Assembly: GCA_034509425.1 (NCBI GenBank) | Contig: JAVTVJ010000981.1 | Coordinates: forward strand, 62,001-126,000 | Reading direction: 5' to 3' | DNA: 64,000 nucleotides | Source: Eopsaltria australis | Lineage: Eukaryota; Chordata; Aves; Passeriformes; Petroicidae | Part shown: piece after piece, positions 39,748 to 51,838 of the stretch | Position numbering within the stretch: the stretch's first letter is position 1 | Layout: the number at the start of each line of letters is the position of its first letter | Translations under genes and position numbers: made by a program | Notes under the pieces: model-generated | What the model saw: only the letters and a program-made list of their open reading frames with translations | Database searches by the model: none | What the model was told of the DNA's origin: nothing

Positions 39748-42700
39748 CAGTGTCTGTTTGCTAGTTTGCAGTTTGTTGCTGGGCTTCACCTGTTGCAGCG
39801 CTGGATGATAAACACAATCTCGATCTCAATGCACAGGACAACAATTACACCACTGACTTCAATCACATCCCAGTCTCTGCAGCCCCCCCACTTCTTCTCA
39901 AGAGGGGCAAAAGGGACTTTCAGAGCTCAAGATGAGGTAAAAGATCTCTGAGACATGGGAGAAAATTAAGCAGTGATTAGCAGTGAAATCCTATAGCTTT
40001 TCCAGAACTCTTTGTTTTTGTGCATAGTGTTTAAAAAGTTATATTTTACCTGCAAACCTTGTTCAGAGATGTAAGGATGCTAAACACTTATTGCTATTTG
40101 TGTAAGAAGTCCAGGTGGAAACTACTCAACCCTAAATTACATTTAGAGTCAGTGGAAAAACCCTGACACACTGCTCAGGGGGAATTAATCTTGTCCTCAG
40201 GCAAGAATTAAAAACAGGTCAGCTTCATCACCCTGGGGAGGTGTTTGTTTGTCAGTACCAGCTACTGAGGTAGTCCAGAGATGACAGCCATCCAATATTT
40301 AAACTGGATGTTGGGGCAGATGTATCCTACCAGGGGAGGTGGTTTTCTAACCCCATTAATCTGGTCCAGTGACTGGAACATTTTTGGGAAAGATTTCAGG
40401 ACTCCATTCAACATGAAAGGTCACTCAAGGTCCTGGTACATACTTGGCTGAAGCGATAAAAAACCCCACACAAAAACCCAACAGTCCTAATTTTAAATAC
40501 TCCATAAGGTCACATCCATTCCTAGCCTACATTTCAGGGGTTTTTTTATTGTTGATTTGGTTTTATACAAGTTAAGTAAAAAGAGCTTCACATATAGGGT
40601 ATCAACAGCTGAATCAGGTGGATTCAGTGGCCTTAGAGATACAGAAAAACAAAGCTCTGCAGAAGAACTTGTCTACATGAAGTTTCTTCCAGCACAGCTG
40701 CTATACTGTCAAATGTGGTTATCAAGGGACACACAGCTCCTTCTTTACCTCCAAATCCTACCCTTTGTCCTAACTGTGAAAGCCAAGTTATCTCTTCTGC
40801 AAAACAATGATGTGCTCTGTTTTCTGTCTGCATTTAATAAGACATGTTAATCAAATATCACCAAAGTTTTCCAGAAAGAACCAAAAATTGCCGTAATTTG
40901 TGTGTCTTGTTTACTTTGTATCCCAAATTTACTTTCATACTAAAAATATTGATTAGTTTTGCTCCCATCTGACTACAGGGATAGGAATATAAGTGCTGCT
41001 ATTCTGTTTTCTCAGCAGTCAGAATAGAACACTGCTGTCCTCCAGACACATCTCCTTCGCTGCTGTCAGATATTCTATGGAACCTATTTCTACATGGGCT
41101 TCTTTGGGCATCCTGGTGAGTCTGAGTAAAACAAGAGAGGCACAGAACATTCAGTGTCAACTCTAAAATATCTAAAATCAAACCCTTCCCATGGGTGCCA
41201 GGTGACATTCACCCTGGCAGGTATGAGCCAGCAGTTCCACCAGGTGAGGCAGAAGCACAGCACTGACTAACTTAGCAAGAGATGCCTTTGGGGAAGGATT
41301 ACTTCATTCCCCTCCCTCACATTCATTCCCAATTGGAATGATGATGTAAAAGCCACACTATTCATAAAAGACAACAGCCAAATGAAGTGCCAATACACAG
41401 CACAGGAAAAACAGGGAGGCAGGGGGACATCTCCCTGTTTTTCCACAGCTTTGCCTCCTGGTGAAGAGCATCTACAGTAGAGCAAAATATGGAAAAAAAC
41501 ATAATCAAAATAAGCCAAACAAAAATAGCCCCACTAATTTAATAGAAGGTTAAGAAAACCCCCACAGAGCAGCTCATATTAGAGAAGAGGCATTTTAGGG
41601 CACCTCAGAAATACAGAGATGATTTTTAAAGCCCACAAGGGCCCCAGAGGTTTCTTATCCCCTCTCCCCCACACCTAATCTCTCTCAGTTGCACATACAG
41701 TAAACAGATGAGGCTCAGAATACAACAAAACAATTGTGTGAAAGAACAACTTTGTTCTTTTGCTTTATTAAAATTAAAAGGCAGAGGGGGAGGGTTGGAA
41801 GCAGATTTTGAGATGGAAAAGCAATCGAGAATTTAGCCCCAGCAAACCCTCCTGATCACATTTTTGCTGCAATGCAAATCAGCTCCTTGTTCCTTCACAG
41901 GAGAGACACCTAGGCTGGAACTTCTGCCCTGCTGCACCTGGGATGGCAACAGGAGTATTCCCATTTATGCACAGCTTGAGAAGCCACTTAAAACCATAAG
42001 AGCAGTGATGCACCACGGGTGTGGAACTCACTGCAGCACCCACAAACCTGCTAAACCTCCCCCAGGATAAATGATCTCAGCAGCAGCTAACCCAAAACGC
42101 CAGACATCAAAGCCTGTGCACTGACAAATAGTTGGTGAAAGAGCTACTCCAAGAGCTCAGAGATATGGATTTGTAACAGTCCTGACAGAAGGTAAAACCA
42201 CAGCTCCAGCAACAAAATGAACTCTTTGATCATAGGAAAGAGATACCCAGGGAACAGCACAGCCCACTGAAACAAAAACAATTAAAAGAAAAACTGATCA
42301 CATAAAGCACCAAGTTGATGGCAAAAGCACAAGTAGGAAGAAAGGGAGGAAAAGGTCACCCTGTCTGTGACTTGAAGACTTAAACCGAAAATCAGTAACA
42401 ATATATGGCACTCAAATTCATAAAACCGATTAAATCATCCCTCTGTAGTCTTAATTATTGACAGGAGTGATTCCTTATTAATTGACAGGGCACCCTCAAC
42501 TCAAAGACAGCAGTGAAAAATTTTGATACACAAGGTTTTTTCCAAAGCTTAAGTAAATTTATCTCATACCCATCCACTCCCACACATCCACAAAGGTCAA
42601 AAAACAGAGCAACAGAGTTCTTTGGCCACTGAGGCAGCAACTTAAAAACAAACCAATAAAAGCAGGTAAGCAAGAGATTCACTTCCAGATGAACACAATA

Positions 42701-45700
42701 TAAAATATCTTCATTCATAAATTGCTTTCATTTTAAAGATAACCCTGAGGATACGTCTCGGGAATGCAAACTGAGGCTAAAATTCCACTCAATTTCTGTA
42801 CTATTAAACACAACTGAGGGATCTGATGAGGCTCTGGAAATATATCATACATAGCACTGGAGGGATCCAGCAGTTAAAGAGGAGGATACAATCTCCTAGC
42901 CCTTCTCAGAGATGAGCCACTCATTCATTCTCAGCACCAGCAGTGACCCAAACTACATGTGCCCACAGCAGAGTCCTGCCGTTCACATCTACGCTTGTGT
43001 ATGTGCCCTGCAATTACTTACTTTATATTTAAATGAATATAAACAAAACGTGGGATTCAGAGTGGGCACAACCACCATTTATAGAAATTGAAGTTACATT
43101 TAGAAACCCTGATCTGCAATTACCTCATTCTCATGTCCTGCACTGAGACCACATTCACCCAATACAGTGCACAAACCTATTCCCAAACTCATCCAGAATT
43201 AAATCAAATTGCTACATTACAAAATTCTAGCTCACAGGTTTCATACTTTTTGAATTTAAGGCTAAGCTAAAATGAAAACAAGGGGCAGGTGAGTATTCCA
43301 CACTCAGAGCTGTATTTACTGCTCAGATGCTGAGTATAGACTTAAGAAACAACCTTTTAAAATGGTAGAAATAAAACAGGATATGTGGAGAAGATGTTTA
43401 GAATACCTCCTAGGGGAAAATAAAAACACAAACACAAATACATTTTCATTGATTCACCTGAGAATTGGAACTTATTTCATTTCCAGACACCCACATTGAA
43501 GCTATGAATCACCACATCTCCTGGCTGGAAGCCAGTGCTGCAGCTCCTGTTTCCATGACAATCCCGATGCCTCCCTGCTCCAGAGTCTTCGTATCAAGGT
43601 ATTCATTCAAAAATAAACAAGGGGGACTGCAAGCGAAGTGATGACTCAATAAAATGTTTTAAAATGATCATACAAGATTCAAAACTTGCTGAAAGCACAG
43701 TTAGGAAACAGCCAATCCGTCACAGGAGCTACTTCTGCAACAGGTCATGGCTGAACTTCCTGAGTACCTCTCTCTGGATCAAAACTTTTCCTGTGTAGGC
43801 TTCCCCTCTTCTCATGGCAGCTAATGCAGAGGAAAGGTAATTTCTAATCTTTTTTATTATTGTTGTTGCTTGGACATCTGTTTGCTTCTCTCTGAAAGGA
43901 TACATTGTTATCCACACGCATCCTGACCCAGCTACTAATCTTCCATTCAGTTTAAACTGTTTCCAATTTGAAATCCTTGGCATTATAGGAAGAAATGGGA
44001 GCAACTCCTACTCACTCATATGAAAGGTTTAATAAAACAACATGCCTATTCTGGTCTTCTGTTTCTTCCTGGATTTTACAAGAACAAAACAAGCTTAATG
44101 CACAGCTGAAATATATTGCATGGTATGGCCCTCTGCAGAAAAATCAGGGTGATGTTTCAAGCCTCAGGCATGATATGAAACCATTCCCACGAGGAAACAC
44201 AAAATTCTGTCTTTTCTGAGAGAATTTCACCTGCTGTCAAAGAGCTCATCAGCTGAATGAGAGGTTTCTGCAAAATGCAGCAATGTTAAATCAAACACAG
44301 GGTTACTCCAGATTAATTTCCTTTGAAACATAACTTTCACTTCTTCCAACTGGTGAGGATATGAGGAAGTCAGCAGCACTCTCAAATGGAGATACATTTT
44401 GGAGGATTTACATTCTGCATTGAAGTTATGCTGATCATGCACTAATGCAGAGATGCTCCCCTTTAATCACAAGTCCTCAGTCTCATCCAGGCAGCCTGGG
44501 CAAGTTTTCCAGAACAACGGCAGAAACAGCATCTCAAAAAACACAGTGGCAGAAGGAAGACCATATCTGCTGTGAGTACAGTGTGGTGACGGGCACACAG
44601 CCCACATACAAGACTGTGGAAACAGTCAACGAGAACAATAAAAATGAAATAAAGCTGACAATTCCCATTATAGTCCCTATTTCCACACTATATGGGAGCA
44701 CCAAAGCCTTTTAAATGCACTTATCCCAGTCAGGCAACTCTGTTATGATCCCTGCTGTACAGAAACAGTCAGAGAAGAGCAGTTTGCCTGGGTAACAGAG
44801 AGAACTTGGGTAAGTGAATAAAACAGATTCAATATTAAGGTCTCTCATCTGGAGTGCAGGGGCCACTCTCCCAGTCCGAGTCTCTCTATGGCAGCACAGG
44901 GAGTGGTAATTAAAAATATTTGAGTGTCCTCCAGCGTGGTGTTTTTAACACACCACTGAGCAAATGGATTCAAATTACCTGGTAGTGTGTCACCTGACAG
45001 GCAAGCAGAGTACTCACTCCCCTCCATGGGAACTCAGGAGCCTGGAAATGGCAGGAGCAGGAACACCTCGCTGTGGAATGCACTGCTCAGCTGGGCTATA
45101 TTCACCTTGCCTCAAGCCCTTGAAATTAATTTCCATTATGGCAATAAACACCACTTAGCTGACATAAGTTGTTTATTTGCAATGTAATTGTCTTCAGAGA
45201 GTTGCAGTGTCATTCCGCCTCATTATAAAGGGCCCTGCAGTTGTCTCTGTACAAATCAGTATCGCCCATGGTTTCACACCAATCCCCATGGATTCCCCCC
45301 TCTTATTATTAATAGAAGTTCATATCTTCACCTCAAACGATCTGTTCTTCTCCCTGGAAAAGGCACTTCTGTTCTCCCTTTTTGCATTATGACCTCGGTT
45401 TTGCAGCAGAAACACATCTGGCCCTCATTAGAAGCATAATAAGGTACTGCTAAATGTGTTCTCACTAAATATGCATAAAATTCACACTAAATAATGAAAT
45501 TGCCCTTTCAAAAGGAGGCTGGGTCATTCAGTCACTCAAAAAAAAATCTGTCTAAAACCATAAAAAAGCTTCCTGTAGCATTCTGGAGTGCAGAATTTCA
45601 CCTGAACACCCCCAAGCCACTGCTCTGCAGGAAAGCCCTGCTTGTAAGAAACCAATGATTAGCACCAGTCTCATTCTTTTCTTCTTTTAAGACTTTTTTT

Positions 45701-46313
45701 TAAAGCTTCAGAGCTTGAAAACTGCTTTGTCTAGAAACTCTCCCATCAAAAATAAAGAGTTGATAACATCAGAGATAACAACCCTTAACTGGTAACTGGT
45801 CTGGTTACTGACAGCTCCAGATCCACATGAGTACATGTGCTACCAGAAAAGCCTAATAATCCCAACAGTCTTTAATCTACTAGATTTAAAGATTAATGCT
45901 TTATATAATTCAATATATGCTCTTTTAGAATTTCAGCAATGGCTTCTCACAACTAAAATTACACGGGGGGAAAAAGGGCAATGCAGTTATCATCATAATC
46001 TTATAACTTCATGTCTTATGACTAGCAAGAACTAGGAATACATTACTTGGCTGGTCAAATGTTTTGGGATTTGCAGGGCTGGGGTGGAATTTTGCATATT
46101 TGATCTTTCTATCTTTTTTCTTTTCTTTTAATGATATGCTCTAAGCATTCAGGAAGTAAGAGAAGTTTTGTCTCCTGTATCTTTATATTTGATTGATGGT
46201 ACTTACAGATACTTAATAATTGTAGAATCCTGTATTTAACTGCCAAAAGGGACATCAAATCTTAAGGGCATCACACCTCTTAGCCCACTTTAACCACACA
46301 AATATGTTTCATT

Positions 46314-46356
46314 AGTGAGCATAAGGTTTAAGAAAAATAAGTGAGCATAAGGTTTA
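46314..46356. repeat. 17-base direct repeat, 26-base period
   Basis: AGTGAGCATAAGGTTTA occurs at 46314-46330 and again, identical, at 46340-46356. Perfect identity suggests a recent small tandem duplication. Confidence 0.9.
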
Positions 46357-47124
46357 TGAAACCACATCCATTTGAGTGCCACAACCTGCAGACACTGAAA
46401 AACATACGGAATAAAGATAAAAAGCATTCTGACTGGTAACAAATATTCCTGAGAGTTTACAAAGCCCAGTGGAGCACTGGAAAGAGCAGGGAGAATAAGA
46501 GTTTCTGGAGAGCAACACATAAACATTTTCTCTTTAGTAGGGAACCTGAAACATGTTCAGACAAATGGCTTTTGCCACATCTCATCCTGCCTAGCTTTTT
46601 AAGGCCTTCCAGGTGTGCTACTATACCTGTATATTAAGGAATTACCAGGTTAAAAGGAATTTTTTTTGCATTTGTGAGCAATGCTGACAGTACACTGCTC
46701 AAAATGGGTTTTCTGTAGTTTGCCCCTCACGAGTATTAAAGGTCAAGGATGGCAAGGAGTCCAAAAGTGCTGTTCCCTTTCCACACAAAACAAATGTACT
46801 GAGCTGCCCACTCACATTTCAGGCAGTTGGTGAAGATTTAGGATATGGAAATACAGGCTAGAGAGGGTAATCCTGCAACAGCCAAACACGAGCACTACAG
46901 CAGATGCGGTACAAGAAGAGCTAAGGCTAAAGGTGTCTCTCAGTCAGAAGAGTTCTTAGCTGGCTATGAAAATGAACAAAATTCAGAACTCCTTCAGTGC
47001 AGTCCCTTCACTCCAATCAGGAAAAAACACAACCCAAAACCAACAAACTCAGGCAAACACCCAAATCCTGAAGTGCTGTATGAAGGGTCAGAATCTGAAC
47101 TTCCAAATAGCCAGATTAAAAAGC

Positions 47125-47189
47125 AAAAAAAAAAAAAAAAACAAACACAAAAAAACTCCACAAAAACAAAACCAAAAACAAAACCCCAG
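47125..47189. repeat. A17 run and A-rich low-complexity tract
   Basis: Seventeen A bases (47125-47141), then ACAAACAC and repeated CAAAAACAAAAC units. It is a simple A-rich repeat. No LINE body lies next to it. Confidence 0.85.
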
Positions 47190-48123
47190 CCTTTTGTTTT
47201 GGGGGATTTTTTTGAAGTACTTACTCAGAACTGAGAAAATTCTGTGCAAATGGCTGTAAAGCAGGACATGAACATTTTCTGGTTCAATTTATTACCAACA
47301 CTGTAATGACACCAGCAGGATTCTTGCTATAAAATGAGAGTAAGTTCACAGAGAGCATTCTGCAAGTCAGGCATCCCTGTTCAGTATTTCAAGCTCTGGA
47401 CTCACTTTTTGCTTGACCCAGGAAAGGCTACCCTGAGCAGCTTTATTTCCCAATGACTTAAAATGATTACAGTTTCTCATCTCTGTGCTTTTGCCTTTTC
47501 CATGTCCAGACGGGAGACAGCTCCCTTATTATCTCACAGCATTGCTAGCAGCTCAATAATTACAAAATCCTGACTTCATCAAATAAAACATGCTATAAGT
47601 AACTGTGTGAATTCCTGTAGCACTTAAACTTTTTTAATACATGGTTTTACTCCTCTTCTGGCAGTCAAAGCTGTCCTCCATCAAGAGCGCAGCACAAATT
47701 CAGCACATCCCACATCCATGCACACAGGGGCTGAGTCAAAGGCTGTAATAGAAGTGGGTGCTGCAAAAATATTTCCTTTTTAAATCCCTATCTGCAATTT
47801 GGTTTGGTTTAAATTTCCAAAGCCAAAATTCTAACTTTTCAGAAATCATTTTGCTTTTCAGTTACCTGAGAAGAAAGCCAGCCTTAGCAGGACTGGTATA
47901 ATGAAGTCAAGAGAAGGGACAACTTTGTCAGAGGCAAGAAAATTTACCTTCAGTTTACCATCACCTCTAACAAGGTGCTTCTTGCTCAAATCAGAGATTC
48001 AGCACTATGCTGCTTTATGGAGCAGAAAATAATTTTTTTAAAGTGTCTCAGAATGAAATATACTTCTTACAAGTGGAGCAGAGAAAGGAAATGGTAAGCC
48101 AGGAATAATCTGAGGTGTTACTA

Positions 48124-48137
48124 TTAATTATTTGCAT
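48124..48137. promoter_or_regulatory. Homeobox plus octamer-type motif
   Basis: TTAATTATTTGCAT joins a TAATTA homeodomain core to ATTTGCAT, the exact complement of the octamer ATGCAAAT bound by POU factors. Such pairs occur in developmental enhancers, but one sequence cannot show function and AT-rich DNA yields them by chance. Confidence 0.2.
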
Positions 48138-49067
48138 AGCAGTACTGTTTGAAATACATTAGTTAATGAGACTTTCCTTCAAACAATGACAAAAATTATT
48201 TCCAAGACTAACAAAGTTCATGTAGGCAAGCTGATGGGTCTTCCTAAGATGAGGCAGGACTAATCCTACAGTGAAGCCTTTCAGCCTTATCCTTCAGGGC
48301 ACATCTCAAACCACAGAACCTTGCAAAATAAGGCTATTCCACGAGCAGAATTAGGCTGCAAAGGACCCAGGAGTATTTTCCTCCCACATCTTACTGCAAG
48401 GCCTGTCCTGAAATGGAAATCAACAGTCCCTTATAGACTTGCTCCATCCCTCCCCAGAGGGACTGATAATCAAGCAGGTCAGGTAAGGCCCCATAAAGCC
48501 TCTCACTTTGTCAAAGTAAACTTCTTTCCCAAAGGATGGCAAGGACACATTCCCTGCCCAGGAGGGACAGAGGACTCATTTTAACAGGCTCACAGCTCAT
48601 AGCAGAGGCACAAATTTCATTTCCCAGTGTTTACAACTCTGCTTGATTTTGGAGAATACACAAAAATCGGTTTTTAATTCTTCTCCCACCCTGTTCCAAT
48701 CACCATCTATTTCAACCCTCACAAAGCAACGTCATGCAGTCATGAGCATCAGAAATACCAAACCACAAAGCAATCCAGAAAAGCCCTTTGCCAGCTCTGA
48801 CAAGAGTCAAGCCACATTGTTCAACCCCCTTAAATAATGAACCCGAAATCTGAAAAGAGACAATACAGATTGAAGCTTTTAAAGTGCCAATAGCATCCCC
48901 AGAAGGACCTTTAAGGACACCCAAAGATACTTTATTCCCTACAATCTGTGTCTGCAGTGAACAAGGCATTTTTGTGCCTCCTGTAGCTTGTTTATCTTTT
49001 CCCCCAGCACTTCCATTTTCAAGAGGGAAGCATCACCCGTAGCATCAGTGATTCCCCCTACAGCACC

Positions 49068-49081
49068 TTTTTTTTTTTTTT
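49068..49081. repeat. T14 homopolymer
   Basis: Fourteen consecutive T bases. It could be the reverse of an A tail, but no retroposon body is recognisable on the left. Confidence 0.85.
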
Positions 49082-50441
49082 ATCCTTTAGTCTGGTCAAA
49101 ACACTCTTCACATAAGATCCTTCATCCATCTCTAACTTTTCTTGCTAACAATCTTTCAGAAGTGTTCTTATCTCTCCACTAAATAAAAAATAAGCCTCTT
49201 GTCATTCCTCTGTCCTTTCTGACAGCCTTCTAAACATCTTCCACTGATTTTACCTTCAGCTTTCCCTAGCTCTGGGCAAAGCCCTCCCTCTACCTCTCCT
49301 CTCATGCCCAATATTCCTCCCCTCCAGGCTTTTGAAAACTCTACATTGCTAAAAAGCTTCACAGCTGTGCAATTTGCACTGTCTGGCACTATTTGCTGAC
49401 AGTAAATAATCCAATTACTAACTTCTGGAACCATTTCCATTACATGCCATCCACAATGCTAAAGCTTCGGGTGAAGTTTCTGCAGAGAAGATTCCATGCT
49501 CTGAAACCTTCTCCCCAGCACAAACACTCCCACTGGAGCAGCAATTATAATGCCTGCTTGATGTTTCACCAGGAACTTGAGATGACAAGTACTCTCCCCA
49601 AGAGCTCAAAGTAATCCCTGTCTCAGGATAATAGAAGTCATGCCAGAATAGATGTGGGGGGAAATATCCCACCACTCAATCAAACTTTGCGAGTTTAAAA
49701 AGTAGGGGCCATGAACCAGCCAAGAGCAGAATCGGGCTCATCACATTTATTGAGTCCAAAGTATCACCTAAAGCCAGGCATGGCACAAGATGACACTCTG
49801 CAGTCATTCCAATGAAGCCTTCCCTTCCCAACCAAATCCTGATTTATAACCCAGACCTCTACTCCAGTCAAGCTTTGAAGTGTGTGAGAGGTGCTTTCTA
49901 CTATTGAAGATTAAAAGAAAAAAGCAGAGTTAAAACTATGTATCCTCTAAAGGAGGGTTAACCCCCTTTATTTGCAGCCTAGCAGGAGAAAACAGGAAAA
50001 GTCACCTCTCTCACAGCCCAAAATCTTAGAAGGGCAGGGGACAGAAATGGTTCACTGCCTTTTCTTGGCAATGTCCAGAGGCAGGAATTGTGGTGGTGCA
50101 GTCATTGAGGACTCCACTTAAGAAGCACCCAGGCCAGCAAATTCCACCTTTATGAGCTACACAAAGGAGCTGATTCAAGGTGGGGGAAGAAAAGTCCGAA
50201 TCATCTGCAAACGACACAGTCTAATTTGCTGCTCCCCAGAGTTCCAGTCTGTCACTCTTCCTGCTTCAAATATAACCGCCAAAATTTGATTTCAATGATT
50301 TATAAATACATGTGGAAGCCCTTTCCCATCTGAGGGTTAATTGGTGACTCATTTCACTGCGTTGCTGAAGGATTTGTGCTCTTCCTTTCTTCCTCCTGCT
50401 AAATTCATCACTCCATTCTGCTTGCCATTAAGCTTTTCCAC

Positions 50442-50473
50442 GCCAGCGCTGGCTCATCTGTTGCCATAGCAGC
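50442..50473. promoter_or_regulatory. Palindrome and RFX X-box-like site
   Basis: GCCAGCGCTGGC (50442-50453) is a perfect 12-base palindrome. Seven bases on, GTTGCCATAGCAGC (50460-50473) matches the RFX X-box GTTGCCATAGCAAC except for one base. RFX factors drive ciliary and neural genes. The small CpG-bearing patch stands out from its AT-rich setting. No exon lies beside it. Confidence 0.3.
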
Positions 50474-50517
50474 CACGAGAAACAGAATGCAACGTTAACA
50501 AAAGATTATTCTTCCCG

Positions 50518-50528
50518 CCCCCCCCCCC
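50518..50528. repeat. C11 homopolymer
   Basis: Eleven consecutive C bases, 45 bases after the X-box-like site. Confidence 0.9.
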
Positions 50529-51788
50529 GTAATTTATTTATATGCAAGTAACCCACAGAGAGCTGACAACAGCAATGACTTGCCATTCACACTACAGCAA
50601 AAGGGGTTTTTTTACTTTTTTTTCCACACATGTGCTACCAAAAATAATAAAAATTCCTCTGAATGGGGAAAAAAAAATCCTGAACTGCTTAGGATTAGGG
50701 AAATGCAGTAGCAGATCTGTATAGGATGCTGATTTGGAATTAGAGCTTGGAAGCAAGAGCCTTAACACACACACTGCTTGAATATCCCTCTCCAGAAAGC
50801 TTTTCACTATTTTCAACAGCACCATTAAAACCAGTGAGAGGCTAAACCGTGGAAAAAACCTAATTCCAAGTATTTATATCTAACTAAAAACCTATGGGAA
50901 AAGAAAAGCTAGCTAACAAGAGAAAGACATAAAGCCTTTTGAAAGGTGCCTGCTCCTGATGTGCTGGTTACCTGCACAAGTTGAATTCAGCTGTTCAGTT
51001 ATTAATTCTTGTAAGAACTGCTTGGGTAAAAGGAGCTGTTTACAGATCGTGAGAGACAAGCAGTTAAAGTGAATTATATCCTGGTTCAGGTGCCTCTGGT
51101 CTCTCAGAAAACAGCCAGACTGGATGGTAGAATCCATCACCGTCCCGGAGCAAAGCTCTTTGTCTGGCCACATCCATGGCAAAATCCCGAGCTAAATACA
51201 GAACCTGGAACAAAGTTCTAGTCAAAACATTCTAGGTAACCTCCAATTCATTGCCTCCCAGATCTAGAAGATCTGCTATCTCGCACACATCTCTAAAACA
51301 ACTGCAGCCTATGCCAAAGCTTGGAATTTAATGCCAAAATGAGAAATCCCAGTATTTTCAAGGCATAATGGCCACCTCAGCAGAAAGATCTTATGCTGCC
51401 TTTCATTTAAATGGGTTTAGAACTTGATATATTAAACAAATTGTAAATTAATTAATACTATAAAAGTAAGATTGGAACACGAAATCAGAGCAGAACACTA
51501 AACAATGCTTTAGGTAAATGTATTCACAGCATGTGGTTTGTGGTTCTTAATGGATTACTATGAACACATACTCACGGTCCTACACTACTGTGATGCAGTT
51601 TTTCCAAAGACAACAAGGACTAGATGCACACCTGGCTTTAGCTCCACTAAAAATCCATAAAGATGCATCAATTTAAGCCAACTGGCCCTTGAAACTCCCT
51701 TCTTTGGTCTTCGTTTTAGAATGGGAGTAGGAAAGGCCCTTCCTTCAGACACCTTTAGTTTGCATTAAATAAGAACTGAGATGTGCCT

Positions 51789-51838
51789 GGTGCCTCCTCC
51801 GGAGGACACCGTGCCTCCAGGGCAGTGCTGGGAGGCAC
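51789..51838. other. Adjacent hairpin-forming sequences
   Basis: GTGCCTCC (51811-51818) and its exact complement GGAGGCAC (51831-51838) enclose a 12-base loop. Immediately left, GGTGCCTCCTCCGGAGGACACC is a near-palindrome. Neither is followed by a T run, and no function is evident. Confidence 0.5.

Noticed and set aside
43799..43836. Plus-strand 38-base mini-exon candidate (TGTGTAG acceptor, AAAG|GTAATT donor, with an ATG)
   Set aside because: Too short, weak start context (C at -3), and no partner exons recognised. Such pairs of weak signals are common by chance.
46210..46262. A stretch resembling an inverted CR1 tail (TAGAATCCTG ... AAGGGACATCAAATC)
   Set aside because: Too diverged from the CR1 3' end; the terminal repeat and the usual tail words are missing.
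47125..47141. A17 run as a possible retroposon A tail
   Set aside because: No LINE, SINE or processed-gene body upstream, and avian CR1 elements do not end in poly-A.
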